A stretch of 64,000 nt of DNA from Verrucomicrobiota bacterium (GTDB taxonomy: Bacteria > Verrucomicrobiota > Lentisphaeria > JABSQK01 > JAJFLO01). The DNA is taken from positions 32,882 to 96,881 of the forward strand of contig JAJFLQ010000065.1 of assembly GCA_021772615.1 (NCBI GenBank). The letters run 5' to 3'. Below are positions 25,814 through 34,863 of this stretch, one piece after another. The notes below the pieces were generated by a model. It ran no database searches and was not told where the DNA came from. It saw nothing but the letters and a program-made list of their open reading frames with translations. The stretch's first letter is position 1, and every line of letters begins with the position of its first letter. The position numbers and the translations under genes were made by a program.

Positions 25814-26899
25814 TCAGCGCCGGGGTGCGAACGCGACGGGCCGGCGTTTTGCGCCCCATTGCCCCGGAGGGCCTTCGAAACACCCGGGCAGCGGAGCGTC
25901 GCAGACGGTACAGCGCCCGTCGTCCGTGAGATTCCATTCGCCAAGCACGTACCAGTCACGTTCGATGAGCCGCGCGCCGCACCCTGCGCACCATGTGCTG
26001 CCGCCGGCGGAGTCGTGAACATTGCCGGTGTAGGCATAGTGTACGCCGGTTTCCAATGCGATCTTGCGCGCCCGCGTCAATGTCGCGGCAGGCGTTCGGG
26101 GCACGTCTTTCATCTTGAAGTCCGGATGGAACGCGGTGAAGTGAAGCGGTATGTCAGGTCCGAGGTGTTCAACGATCCATTGGCACATGGCGTGTAACTC
26201 CTCGTCTGAATCGTTCTTTCCGGGAATAAGCAGTGTGGTGAGTTCGAACCAGACATCGGTCTCCGTTTTGAGATAAACCAGGGTGTCCAGCACCGCATCG
26301 AGCCGTGCGACACAGATTTTCTGGTAGAATGTGTCCGAAAACGCCTTGAGATCGACGTTGGCGGCATCCATGTGTGCATAGAACTCCCGCCGCGGCTCAG
26401 GACACATGTAGCCCGCGGTGACCGCAACCGTACGAATCCCGACAGCATGGCAGGCCTGCGCGATGTCGATGGCGTATTCGAAGAAGATCACCGGATCATT
26501 GTACGTGAACGCGACGCTGGAACACCCCAGCTCGCAGGCGCGAGCAGCGATGGCTTCGGGCGATGCCGAATCCATCAATGTATCCATTTCGCGCGATTTG
26601 CTCATGTCCCAATTCTGGCAGAACCGACAGCCGAGGTTGCAGCCGGCGGTGCCAAATGAAAGTATTGGCGTGCCTGGCAGGTAATGGTTGAGCGGTTTTT
26701 TCTCGATGGGGTCAACGCAGAATCCGCTGGACCGACCGTACGTGGTGAGTACCATGCCATTGTCCTGGCGCATACGTACAAAACACATGCCGCGCTGGCC
26801 CTCGTTTAGCTTGCAGAAACGCGGACAGACATCGCACTGGACACGGCCGTTGGGCAACATGTGCCAATGCTTTACGGGTACTACCGTGGTGTTCATCAT
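25814..26899 (-). CDS. amrS: AmmeMemoRadiSam system radical SAM protein AmrS
   Basis: 361 residues. The radical SAM cluster motif is CNLGCRFC (C-x3-C-x2-C) in a GTAGCNLGCRFCQNWDMSKSR context, the hallmark of this group (pyruvate-formate-lyase-activase-like). An N-terminal zinc-type cluster CDVCPRFCKL with a later C, and a C-terminal Cys pair (WCAGCG, CTVCDAPLPGC), are present. The C-terminal ~60 residues go beyond the core enzyme. Partners AMMECR1 (AmrA) and MEMO1 (AmrB) are not encoded in the window. The modification made is uncertain. Confidence 0.85.
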   Translation of the reverse strand: MMNTTVVPVKHWHMLPNGRVQCDVCPRFCKLNEGQRGMCFVRMRQDNGMVLTTYGRSSGFCVDPIEKKPLNHYLPGTPILSFGTAGCNLGCRFCQNWDMSKSREMDTLMDSASPEAIAARACELGCSSVAFTYNDPVIFFEYAIDIAQACHAVGIRTVAVTAGYMCPEPRREFYAHMDAANVDLKAFSDTFYQKICVARLDAVLDTLVYLKTETDVWFELTTLLIPGKNDSDEELHAMCQWIVEHLGPDIPLHFTAFHPDFKMKDVPRTPAATLTRARKIALETGVHYAYTGNVHDSAGGSTWCAGCGARLIERDWYVLGEWNLTDDGRCTVCDAPLPGCFEGPPGQWGAKRRPVAFAPRR

Positions 26900-27038
26900 C
26901 GGTCCTGTTGTACCGTAGGCAATGTATTTTTACGCAGGCGCGGAAAGCATTTCCCGGGCAGACTACCTGGATGGTTCACACATCCAAGGTCGCTGAGCCA
27001 GGATCTTTGCCGCCAGAAATGAAATGTGAAACGCGTAA

Positions 27039-27170
27039 GTTCGCACTTTAGTGTGGGTTCCACGTCACGCCGAGCAAGACGCGTGATATAGCGCAAGCAC
27101 GCTGAAGCGCGAACGCCAACAAAAAGCGCAAGCACATCTAAAGCAGTGAACGCCAACAAAAAGCGCAAAC
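27039..27170. repeat. Dispersed repeat family A, locus 4, with tandem units
   Basis: GTTCGCACTTTAGTGTGGGT at 27039 is followed by three tandem units beginning GCGCAAGCAC or GCGCAAAC at 27091, 27126 and 27163 (period 35-37 bases, each ending AACGCCAACAAAAA). It lies in the 26900-27428 divergent spacer. The rest of the spacer shows GTGAATTA (27258) paired with TAATTCAC (27321) at a distance, and no gene. Confidence 0.8.
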
Positions 27171-27428
27171 CGCGTGAATGGTCACTGCGTGCCGAGCGAA
27201 GATCAACTACAATACGGCGCGCGCCGGAACCGCAGATTATTATACTGTCGAGTCACTGTGAATTACAATTTCGCGGCGGCTGAGATAGACGATTCACAAC
27301 AATCCGGTATCGTTGTTGGATAATTCACGGTGTCGGTTATCGTACAAAAGCTCGGCTTACGCGGATCCGATTCGATCGCGCGATCCGCGGAGCCGAATAT
27401 GGGCAACAACCGAATGTAATGAATCCCC

Positions 27429-27980
27429 ATGGGTTTTTACACAAGATTTTTACCTCGATTTCATGTGATCGTATGCGCTGCGCTCATGGTTGCAGCGCCG
27501 GTGCAGCCGTGTACCGCGCAATCGACTGCGGCGGTGACCGCATCGTTCAACAGAGATTGTGAGAAACTGCTGATCGACGCGCTCCAGGCTGCCCGGCGCG
27601 AGATCTTCGTCGCCGTGTATTCATTTTCCCGCGTGTCGATCGCCGATGCGTTGATCGAAAAACATCGGGCCGGTATCGACGTAAGGGTCAAGGCAGACCG
27701 CGGCCAGGCCCGTACGAAGTGGGGACGGCCGATAATGAAGGCACTCAAGGCTGCAGATGTGCCGGTTGAGTTTATCGGTGTGCCGAGGCCGGGCCATATG
27801 CACCATAAATTCGTCGTCATCGACAATCAGATCGTCATAACCGGCAGTTATAATTTTACCAACCTCGCATCTACCGGCAGTTGGGAGAATCTTGTACGTA
27901 TAGACGATCATAAAGTGGCCGATCAGTTTCGTAGCGAATGGCTGGCGGTCGAAACGCGTAGCGAAAGTGACACACCATGA
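27429..27980 (+). CDS. Exported phospholipase D-like nuclease (single HKD motif)
   Basis: 183 residues with a signal peptide (VIVCAALMVAAPVQPCTAQ). One HKD motif, HHKFVVID, is followed by ITGSYNFT. Single-motif PLD proteins such as Salmonella Nuc work as dimers and cut DNA or other phosphodiesters without a metal. Location is likely the periplasm. The stop overlaps the ribD start (ATGA), although a shared function with riboflavin synthesis is not evident. Confidence 0.85.
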   Translation: MGFYTRFLPRFHVIVCAALMVAAPVQPCTAQSTAAVTASFNRDCEKLLIDALQAARREIFVAVYSFSRVSIADALIEKHRAGIDVRVKADRGQARTKWGRPIMKALKAADVPVEFIGVPRPGHMHHKFVVIDNQIVITGSYNFTNLASTGSWENLVRIDDHKVADQFRSEWLAVETRSESDTP

Positions 27981-29026
27981 AACCGGGAGCGCGCGACAAA
28001 TTCTGGATGCGTAAAGCGATCAAGACAGCGCGGGGCGGCTGGGGTACGACATCGCCGAATCCCGTGGTCGGCGCCGTTGTCGTAAAGAACGGCAGGGAAG
28101 TCGGACGCGGCTACCATCACCGCGCCGGCGATCCCCATGCAGAGGTACATGCCCTCGCTGCGGCCGGCAAGAAATGCCGTCGCGCCACCCTGTACGTCAC
28201 GCTCGAGCCCTGCAGCACGGCGGGTCGTACGCCACCGTGCGTTGCCGCCATCGTCGAAGCCGGTATTAAACGTGTCGTGATCGGCAATATCGACCCGAAC
28301 CCGCTCCATGCCGGACGTGGCGTGCGGCAGCTTCGCGATCGCGGCATTGACGTCATGGTCGGCGTGTGTACTCGTCGGGCGCAGCGCCTGAACGAGGCTT
28401 TTTACTGCTGGATCCGGCACCACAGGCCGTATGTGATTCTGAAAATGGCGATCACGGTCGATGGCCGGATCGCAACGGCAAGTGGACAGTCAAAGTGGAT
28501 ATCGGGGCCGGCATCACGAAAACGCGTACAGCATCTGCGGCAATGGGCGGACGCCATCCTCGTAGGCGGTGAAACCATCCGCCGCGACAACTCCCAATTA
28601 CTTGTGCGCACACCGCGCGATTGGGCGCACCAGCCGATCAGGATTGTTGTAAGTCGAAGCAAAAAGCTCGGCGTCAGTCCAAATGTACTCAGTGATGACC
28701 GCGCGGAAACACAGGTTGTCACCTTTGAATCGTCGGACGAGTGGCAGGATTACCTGCTGCGGCTTGGCGAACAGCGCGTAACTGCGCTGCTGGTCGAAGG
28801 CGGTGGAGAGATCGCAGCAGAACTCCTGAACGCCGGCCTCATTGATAAGCTCGTATTGTTCATGGCTCCGAAAATAATGGGCGGCGGCAACAGTCGCCCC
28901 TGTTTCGCGGGCCCCGATCCGGAGACACTGGCGGACATTCACGGTATCCGCGATATGCAGGTCGTCCGATGCGGTGAAGACTTTATGATCACGGGATACT
29001 TGACTGATGTTCACCGGTTGTATTGA
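27977..29026 (+). CDS. ribD: Bifunctional pyrimidine deaminase/reductase RibD
   Basis: 349 residues. The N-terminal deaminase has zinc ligands in HAEVHAL and PCSTAGRTPPC, with PNPVVGAVVV before them. The C-terminal reductase begins around residue 150 (YVILKMAITVDGRIA, SGPASRKRVQHLR) and includes VEGGGEIAAELL. It catalyses two successive steps of riboflavin synthesis in the cytoplasm. The start overlaps the PLD gene stop, and its end overlaps ribE by 20 bases, consistent with a rib pair. Confidence 0.95.
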   Translation: MKPGARDKFWMRKAIKTARGGWGTTSPNPVVGAVVVKNGREVGRGYHHRAGDPHAEVHALAAAGKKCRRATLYVTLEPCSTAGRTPPCVAAIVEAGIKRVVIGNIDPNPLHAGRGVRQLRDRGIDVMVGVCTRRAQRLNEAFYCWIRHHRPYVILKMAITVDGRIATASGQSKWISGPASRKRVQHLRQWADAILVGGETIRRDNSQLLVRTPRDWAHQPIRIVVSRSKKLGVSPNVLSDDRAETQVVTFESSDEWQDYLLRLGEQRVTALLVEGGGEIAAELLNAGLIDKLVLFMAPKIMGGGNSRPCFAGPDPETLADIHGIRDMQVVRCGEDFMITGYLTDVHRLY

Positions 29027-29612
29027 GGCCGTCGCGCACGTCGTGCAGCACGACGTTTCCGAGGAATCAACAACATTGATTCTGCGATCTGACCTGGCCG
29101 AGGCCGTTTCTCCCGGTGACAGAATCGCTGTGAACGGCGTATGCCTCACGGTACAAACATGCACAACCGGAAACCGCCAGTTGACATTTCATCTGCTCCA
29201 CGAAACCGCGACCCGCACAAATTTGAGCGACCTGGCGCCCGGAAGGGCCGTCAATCTCGAACGTGCCGTCTGCGTGGGCGACCGGCTGGACGGGCATATG
29301 GTTTCCGGTCATATTGACTGCACCAGTCCCATCACGGCGATCAAACCGCGAGGAGCGGACACGGTCGTCACCGTCATGCTGCCTGACGACGTCGCCGGCC
29401 TGGTCGTAGAGAAAGGCAGTATCGCAATCGACGGCATTTCATTAACCATTGCCGAACTGGCGCCGGCGACATTCAGCGTACACATCATACCGTACACGCG
29501 GGACCATACCACTATCGGCACGGCGCGGCCAGGGCGCCATGTGAATCTGGAATTCGACATGGTCGGAAAATACATTCAACGGCAACAGGAGATGTATCGC
29601 CGGTCGCCATGA
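29007..29612 (+). CDS. ribE: Riboflavin synthase alpha chain
   Basis: 201 residues starting MFTGCIEAVAHV, the standard opening. Two lumazine-binding repeats are seen, with GDRIAVNGVCLTV in the first and GSIAIDGISLTI in the second; MVSGHIDCTSPI marks the second barrel start. The trimeric enzyme converts two 6,7-dimethyl-8-ribityllumazine molecules to riboflavin. Overlaps ribD by 20 bases and the next small gene by 4 (ATGA). ribBA and ribH are not in the window. Confidence 0.95.
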   Translation: MFTGCIEAVAHVVQHDVSEESTTLILRSDLAEAVSPGDRIAVNGVCLTVQTCTTGNRQLTFHLLHETATRTNLSDLAPGRAVNLERAVCVGDRLDGHMVSGHIDCTSPITAIKPRGADTVVTVMLPDDVAGLVVEKGSIAIDGISLTIAELAPATFSVHIIPYTRDHTTIGTARPGRHVNLEFDMVGKYIQRQQEMYRRSP

Positions 29613-29965
29613 TCAAAAAATACGGATTCAGAAAATATGTCGTCCTGCCGACGTGCCTGCTGCTGCTGAATGCGCTGGAAGAGGTGATCATTTACAAGTC
29701 CGAAATGGTTGAAGATCCCTACCTGCGCACGGCCGTGATCCTCGGATTGTTTATAGCCGGGTTCAGCATGGTCGCCTTCGTCATCTCGCCATTGATCGCG
29801 AAATGGCTCGAAGGCGTTTACCTTGCCAGCCGTAAAACCGCCGGCGGTATTGGCACAACGGTACTGATGCTTGGTGTGATCGCAGGGCTTTTCGTGTTAT
29901 ACTACGTCATTTACATTCTCGGGGTAGAGGCGATCGTACCCGACGCTTTCGAAAACCCGACGTAG
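29609..29965 (+). CDS. Small membrane protein of unknown family
   Basis: 118 residues with three hydrophobic stretches (about 10-25, 42-62 and 80-105), the last containing GVIAGLFVLYYVIYILGVEA. I do not recognise the family. The start overlaps the ribE stop (ATGA), so it is probably translated with the rib genes. A role in flavin transport cannot be claimed; it is too short for known riboflavin permeases (RibU has about 190 residues). Confidence 0.6.
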   Translation: MIKKYGFRKYVVLPTCLLLLNALEEVIIYKSEMVEDPYLRTAVILGLFIAGFSMVAFVISPLIAKWLEGVYLASRKTAGGIGTTVLMLGVIAGLFVLYYVIYILGVEAIVPDAFENPT

Positions 29966-30006
29966 CGCGCGATAGAAAAAAAGGCAATTCCACGAGGCCA
30001 CAACGT

Positions 30007-30681
30007 ATGGGCAGTAACGACTCGATCCTTCGATATGCTACGGTCCTTCTGGCCGTATCTGCTGTGGTTACGTTCCCGTGCGCTGCTGAGCGCACTCAGA
30101 ACTGCCTGGTGTGCGGCCACACGCATTCCTCGACCGACCATGTGGTAGACTATAAGGGACGCAAGTTGCCGTTGTGCTCGCCGGACTGCGAGGCGCATTA
30201 TGCCAATGCAACGCGCGAAGGGAAACTGGATGCGATCACGGCAAAAATAGAGCCGCGGTCGGCCTTGTTTCAGGCAGATTCTCAGCGACATCCACTGGTG
30301 GCCAAAGATCAGCTGAATAAGCGGTATTTCTGGTTCGGATATTTCATTGTAGTCGGACTGATTTGCGGAGGTATTGCAGCTTATCTCGCGGTACAGAAAG
30401 GCCTGAGCGCCGGCCGGCATTTCGCGATCGGTCTTATTTTCAATATTCCCGGTGTGGCGTTTACGCTCTTGTCACGTGGCCGCACAACGCCATTTCAATC
30501 GGCCGGACTCACAAAGGTTCCGGTCACTCACAGCGAACGCAGGTGCCAATGCGGCCACGCCAATCATCCGGCGGCATGCATGTGTTCCAACTGCGGCAAC
30601 GTCCTGACGCCAAGAGCCGAGACCGAAGTCGCACGCGTGGGTTTGTCGCGTGTCGACGCGGAAACGTCGGCTGGTGCCTAG
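30007..30681 (+). CDS. Membrane protein with TRASH-like N-terminal and zinc-ribbon C-terminal Cys motifs
   Basis: 224 residues. A signal-like start (TVLLAVSAVVTFPCAA) leads to CLVCGH and then LPLCSPDCEAHY, spaced as in TRASH-type metal-binding domains. Two hydrophobic segments (about 100-122 and 132-150) follow. The tail has CQCGHANHPAACMCSNCG, a zinc-ribbon-like pair of CxC/CxxC motifs. The two halves would lie on opposite sides of the membrane or both outside. It lies 39 bases before the flavin/Fe-S fusion gene, so it may handle metal for it; that is inference. Confidence 0.6.
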   Translation: MGSNDSILRYATVLLAVSAVVTFPCAAERTQNCLVCGHTHSSTDHVVDYKGRKLPLCSPDCEAHYANATREGKLDAITAKIEPRSALFQADSQRHPLVAKDQLNKRYFWFGYFIVVGLICGGIAAYLAVQKGLSAGRHFAIGLIFNIPGVAFTLLSRGRTTPFQSAGLTKVPVTHSERRCQCGHANHPAACMCSNCGNVLTPRAETEVARVGLSRVDAETSAGA

Positions 30682-30720
30682 ATCCGCGAAGCGATCAGAC
30701 CGCGAAACTCTTACGAAGCC

Positions 30721-32997
30721 ATGGCAACTGACATGATTAAATCCAAACTTGACGCCCTGCTCGCCCTGGGAAACATGCCGAGTCCACGCCCCGAATTGCG
30801 CGCCCATAACGAATCCAACGTGCCCAACATGTATATTATCGGGGACCTCGCCGGCGCGCCGGTCATTAAGCTTGCGATGGAACAGGGTTACGATGTGATC
30901 CAGCATATTGCATCACTCCCGGACGCGAAATCCGGACGCGACGGCCTTTACGATGTACTCGTCATAGGCGCCGGCGCGAGCGGACTCAATGCCGCACTCG
31001 AGGCGAAGGTGCGCGGGCTGTCCTGCCTGGTCCTGGAAAAGGGAAAGATCGCAAATACGATCGAAGATTTCCCCGAAAAAAAATGGGTATATGCCGAACC
31101 CGATACGCGCCCTGCGAAGGGTAAGCTGTGGCTGGACGGTGCGCAGAAAGAAGATCTTATCGCCCGCTGGAATCAAATCATCGCGGAGAACGGACTCGAT
31201 GTCCGCACCGAACAGGGAGTTGACGCGGTTGTGCGTGGCAAAGACGCCATATTTGAGGTCAAAACCGCGACGGCATCGTATCGTGCGGTGCGAGTAATCC
31301 TGGCTGTAGGACAACGTGGCAATCCGCGAAACCTCGGCGTGCCGGGAGAAGACAGAGAACAGGTGTATCATCGGTTGTACTCGCCGCGCCACTACCATGA
31401 CGAAAACATAGTGGTTGTTGGCGGCGGCAACAGTGCGGTAGAGGCGGCACTGGTGCTGTCGGAACAGAATAAGGTGACACTGTCGTACCGGCGCGATGCG
31501 TTCTCGCGCATCTTCAAGGACAACGAGCAGAAACTGCACAAAGCGGTGGCCGACGGCAGGATTCGCACCCTGCTGAATTCCAACATTACGAGATTCGATA
31601 CAAATACGTTCGAGATTGAACGGATGGAGTTGGGTGATCGCAAATCCGAATCCATGCCTTATGATCACGCCTTCGTACTCGTTGGTGCGGAGCTGCCGAT
31701 ACGATTTCTCCGTTCCCTGGGAATTCGTATGGAGAATGAATGGCGTGGTAACCTGTGGACGGCGGCCGCGATGACGGGTCTGGTGTTTGTGATTCTGTCT
31801 CTTTTCGGCCCCGATGCACGCATGAGCGCCATTCACCTGCCGAAGTGGCTGACCGGTATCGCAGCAGTGGGCGCGATCGCCGGATTAATCACCATGGGCC
31901 GTAGGGGCAACCGCTACGCATGGCTGGGATTTTCGTTTTTCGTTTGCTACACGATCTACGGCTGCAAGATGGGCTACGGCTCTGAATTCTGGCCGTATCG
32001 CGGATGGGGTTATGGGCTGTTGTCGCCGTTTGGGCGACCGTGGACGTTCTGGTATACGGTCCTATACAGCGTCTTGATGACCTGGTTTGGAATCGCGGCA
32101 ATGAGGCGCTGGGGGCTTGATCGAAAGGACAAATTTCAGATCTGGCGCTACGTATCGTTACTGTCGTTTCAGTGGTTTTTCTTTTTTATTCTGCCCGAGT
32201 TTCTGTTTCAATGGGCGATTCAATACCAGTGGCTTGGCGAAACGTTGTCGACCGATCCGCAGTTCGCCGGTCAGGCGTGGCGGTCTTACGGCATTATTTA
32301 TGCCTGGCCGTTGTTCTTTTATACGTTTTTCTATGACCCCCATCAGATTTGGGTGGTCTGGGGTGTCATACTGACATTTGGCCTGATACCGCTCCTGGCG
32401 ATTTTTCATGGTAAACGCTACTGCTCGTGGATATGCGGTTGCGGCGGCCTCGCAGAAACGTTGGGCGACCGTTGGCGCCACCTTGCACCGAAAGGAGATG
32501 CGGCTCTGCGTTGGGAACGCATGAACAAGTGGATACTCGCAACCGCATTTCTTATCACGGGCGCGATGCTCCTGCGAGACACGTTCTCGTTTCTAAAAGG
32601 ACCGGCGAAATCGTCGGTCACAATCTACAAGATCCTGGTCGACGTATGGCTGGTCGGGATTCTTCCAGTGACGCTGTACCCTTTCCTCGGCGGTAAAGTC
32701 TGGTGCCGTTACTGGTGCCCGCTGGCAAAGTTGATGGGGATTGTTTCGGGATTTTTCGGAAAATTCAAGATCACCGCGAACGACAAGTGCATCGGCTGTC
32801 AGGAATGTACGCGAAACTGCCAGGTGGGCATCAACGTCATGGACTTTGCGCTTAAGCAGAACACATTGGACAATACGAATACATCCTGCATCGGTTGCGG
32901 CATCTGCGTATCCGCCTGCCCGATGGACGTGTTGACATTCGGTGACCAGCCAGCCGTAGATGCAGACGCACCCGATGCGCCGGTGTCCGGCGTGTAA
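30721..32997 (+). CDS. Rearranged YpdA-like flavin reductase fused to a NapH/NosR-like 4Fe-4S membrane module
   Basis: 758 residues. Residues 34-56 carry the FAD motif NMYIIGDLAGAPVIKLAMEQG, which is normally at the C-terminus of such reductases. The FAD Rossmann motif GAGASG (83-88) and the NAD(P)H motif GGGNSA (234-239) then follow. The flavin part ends FVLVGAELPIRFLRSLGI without a second GD motif. About seven helices come next, with CSWICGCGG and VWCRYWCPLAK near the membrane. Two ferredoxin clusters (CIGCQECTRNC and CIGCGICVSACP) close the protein. It could carry electrons from NAD(P)H across the membrane. Confidence 0.8.
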   Translation: MATDMIKSKLDALLALGNMPSPRPELRAHNESNVPNMYIIGDLAGAPVIKLAMEQGYDVIQHIASLPDAKSGRDGLYDVLVIGAGASGLNAALEAKVRGLSCLVLEKGKIANTIEDFPEKKWVYAEPDTRPAKGKLWLDGAQKEDLIARWNQIIAENGLDVRTEQGVDAVVRGKDAIFEVKTATASYRAVRVILAVGQRGNPRNLGVPGEDREQVYHRLYSPRHYHDENIVVVGGGNSAVEAALVLSEQNKVTLSYRRDAFSRIFKDNEQKLHKAVADGRIRTLLNSNITRFDTNTFEIERMELGDRKSESMPYDHAFVLVGAELPIRFLRSLGIRMENEWRGNLWTAAAMTGLVFVILSLFGPDARMSAIHLPKWLTGIAAVGAIAGLITMGRRGNRYAWLGFSFFVCYTIYGCKMGYGSEFWPYRGWGYGLLSPFGRPWTFWYTVLYSVLMTWFGIAAMRRWGLDRKDKFQIWRYVSLLSFQWFFFFILPEFLFQWAIQYQWLGETLSTDPQFAGQAWRSYGIIYAWPLFFYTFFYDPHQIWVVWGVILTFGLIPLLAIFHGKRYCSWICGCGGLAETLGDRWRHLAPKGDAALRWERMNKWILATAFLITGAMLLRDTFSFLKGPAKSSVTIYKILVDVWLVGILPVTLYPFLGGKVWCRYWCPLAKLMGIVSGFFGKFKITANDKCIGCQECTRNCQVGINVMDFALKQNTLDNTNTSCIGCGICVSACPMDVLTFGDQPAVDADAPDAPVSGV

Positions 32998-33000
32998 GCC

Positions 33001-34848
33001 ATGGCCAAAGGACGGAAACGAAAGGTTCACCACGATCCGCGGCGTAGTGCCATCGACCGCACCGTGCGCGACGCATCCCTGCCGCCGCACGCTGCGCATG
33101 ACACGTCCTCCGGGTCCGGATCGCGTCGGCGACCAGCGCATCGGGCCACACTCGGCACGCGCTATCTCGCACTGTGCCAATTGGTATATACCATGCCTGC
33201 CGTAATCTTGGCGGGTGTATTTGTTTACATCCTTGCGATTGTCCTTTTCTGCTCACCTTCCTACCTGATGAATGACAATCCGGCCATGCTCACCGAGATC
33301 AAGCTGGGTCTCCCGGTGAGTTTCATGACCGTCGTGCTGGGGAAGTTTCTAAGTGTCTTGTACCTGCATGTGTCTGCCGTCATTCCCTGGTATCCAATCC
33401 TCATCTATATCCTGCTCGGTTCGTCTCTCGCCGTAGCGATCCACGGTCTGTTGGCACTGGACCGGTTTCGCGAACTTGTATTACCGTTTCTGGTGATGTA
33501 CCTGCTATTTTTCACCACATTTCTGGTGCGAACCGGATTTAATGCCGTCGCTTTTTTCACCGGTGGCCATGCAATATTCGCGCTGGTGGCATATTCGGCT
33601 GCGCCGCCGCCGTCGCGGAGACGTCGGCTTGTCGTGGTGCTTCTGCTTGGCATACTCTTTAGTTTCAGCTACATGTACCGCCCGCAAGCCACCACCGGCA
33701 TCACGATATTCTCGGCGCCCGTGCTTGCCCTTGCCTGTCTTGCAGCCGGCATGAGACGCAGCCTGCGATGGAGCACTGCCTTTGTCGCACCGCTTCTGTT
33801 GGTTGTATCCCTGAACCATGTCCTCAAGACGACAGATGTAAGCGAGGATCAGGCGTACTTTGACACCTTCAACGTCCTGCGCGGCAGATTTCACGGGAAT
33901 CCCATCGTCGACGTGAACTGGAAGAACAAAAAGCTTTTCGAGATGAACAAGTGGTCCAATGCCGATTACGCCATGCTCATCTTTTTCATGCATCTCAACG
34001 AGAAGAAGTTTAATATCGAGACACTCAGCAACATCTTCGAGCACACGCTGCCGCTGCCGTCCGACACGCTTACCTTAAATGTCCAGAGACTGCGCGAACG
34101 ACATCGGGCGTTACTGCAGGAATATCACCGGCATCTGTGGGTCTTGCCGGTACTCATCCTGCTTGCGACGGCGACGCGGAGTCGATACAACGTGGCACTT
34201 TCCGTATGCTATGCAGTATACATCTATGCGGGCATGCTGGCGATGCTTTACTTCAAGCGCTTCCCCATCCGCGTCGGCATCCCGCTACTTATGATCAGTT
34301 TTCTAATGGGGGTATATCTGATTTTTGGCCGCCGGACAGGAATTGGCGCGCCACTCGAACGGCTGAAGTCAGCATGGCTGTTTCTTGTGGCGGGCGGGTG
34401 TCTGATTATCGCATTCGCATACTTGCCGAGATTGCGAGACGTGATCAAGTACAATCGGATCGAAATGACACGGTATCGGGCGGACATGACAACATTGAAT
34501 GAGATCTGCGGCGACAAGATGGTGCTGTTTCAGCCGGGCAAGGGCCTACGAAACGAATTCGCAGATCCGTTTGCACCTGCCGAGCAGCGATTTCACACCA
34601 TACCTGCCGGCTATACGATCTATTCACCGCGGTTCTACATGGCGTTGCGTCAGCTCGGAATCGACAGCGCGTATGATATTTTTCCGCGCATAATCGATCA
34701 TCCGGATGCATTCGTTGTGTTCCGCGAAAAGGACCTCAAACACCTGCTTGCATACATCCACAACACCTATGGCGTCGCGTGCCGCGGCGAAAAGATCCGT
34801 CAACTTCAGATCGACGCCGTCATCTACCAACTGGTCAGCAAGAATTGA
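33001..34848 (+). CDS. Large polytopic membrane protein of unknown family
   Basis: 615 residues. The basic first ~50 residues are disordered and rich in Arg, His and Ser. About ten hydrophobic segments fall in two groups, residues 60-280 and 375-475. Between them is a soluble stretch (~280-370), and a 140-residue soluble C-terminus follows. The layout resembles GT-C glycosyltransferases or O-antigen polymerases, but no DxD-type motif stands out, so no function is claimed. It begins 3 bases after the flavoprotein gene and ends 15 bases before a family-2 glycosyltransferase. Confidence 0.55.
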   Translation: MAKGRKRKVHHDPRRSAIDRTVRDASLPPHAAHDTSSGSGSRRRPAHRATLGTRYLALCQLVYTMPAVILAGVFVYILAIVLFCSPSYLMNDNPAMLTEIKLGLPVSFMTVVLGKFLSVLYLHVSAVIPWYPILIYILLGSSLAVAIHGLLALDRFRELVLPFLVMYLLFFTTFLVRTGFNAVAFFTGGHAIFALVAYSAAPPPSRRRRLVVVLLLGILFSFSYMYRPQATTGITIFSAPVLALACLAAGMRRSLRWSTAFVAPLLLVVSLNHVLKTTDVSEDQAYFDTFNVLRGRFHGNPIVDVNWKNKKLFEMNKWSNADYAMLIFFMHLNEKKFNIETLSNIFEHTLPLPSDTLTLNVQRLRERHRALLQEYHRHLWVLPVLILLATATRSRYNVALSVCYAVYIYAGMLAMLYFKRFPIRVGIPLLMISFLMGVYLIFGRRTGIGAPLERLKSAWLFLVAGGCLIIAFAYLPRLRDVIKYNRIEMTRYRADMTTLNEICGDKMVLFQPGKGLRNEFADPFAPAEQRFHTIPAGYTIYSPRFYMALRQLGIDSAYDIFPRIIDHPDAFVVFREKDLKHLLAYIHNTYGVACRGEKIRQLQIDAVIYQLVSKN

Positions 34849-34863
34849 GAGCCTGTCTCCGCT

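Noticed and set aside
27258..27328. GTGAATTA and TAATTCAC inverted pair with inner ACAAC/GTTGT
   Set aside because: Arms are short and far apart, with no T-run; not strong enough to call a terminator or tRNA-like element.
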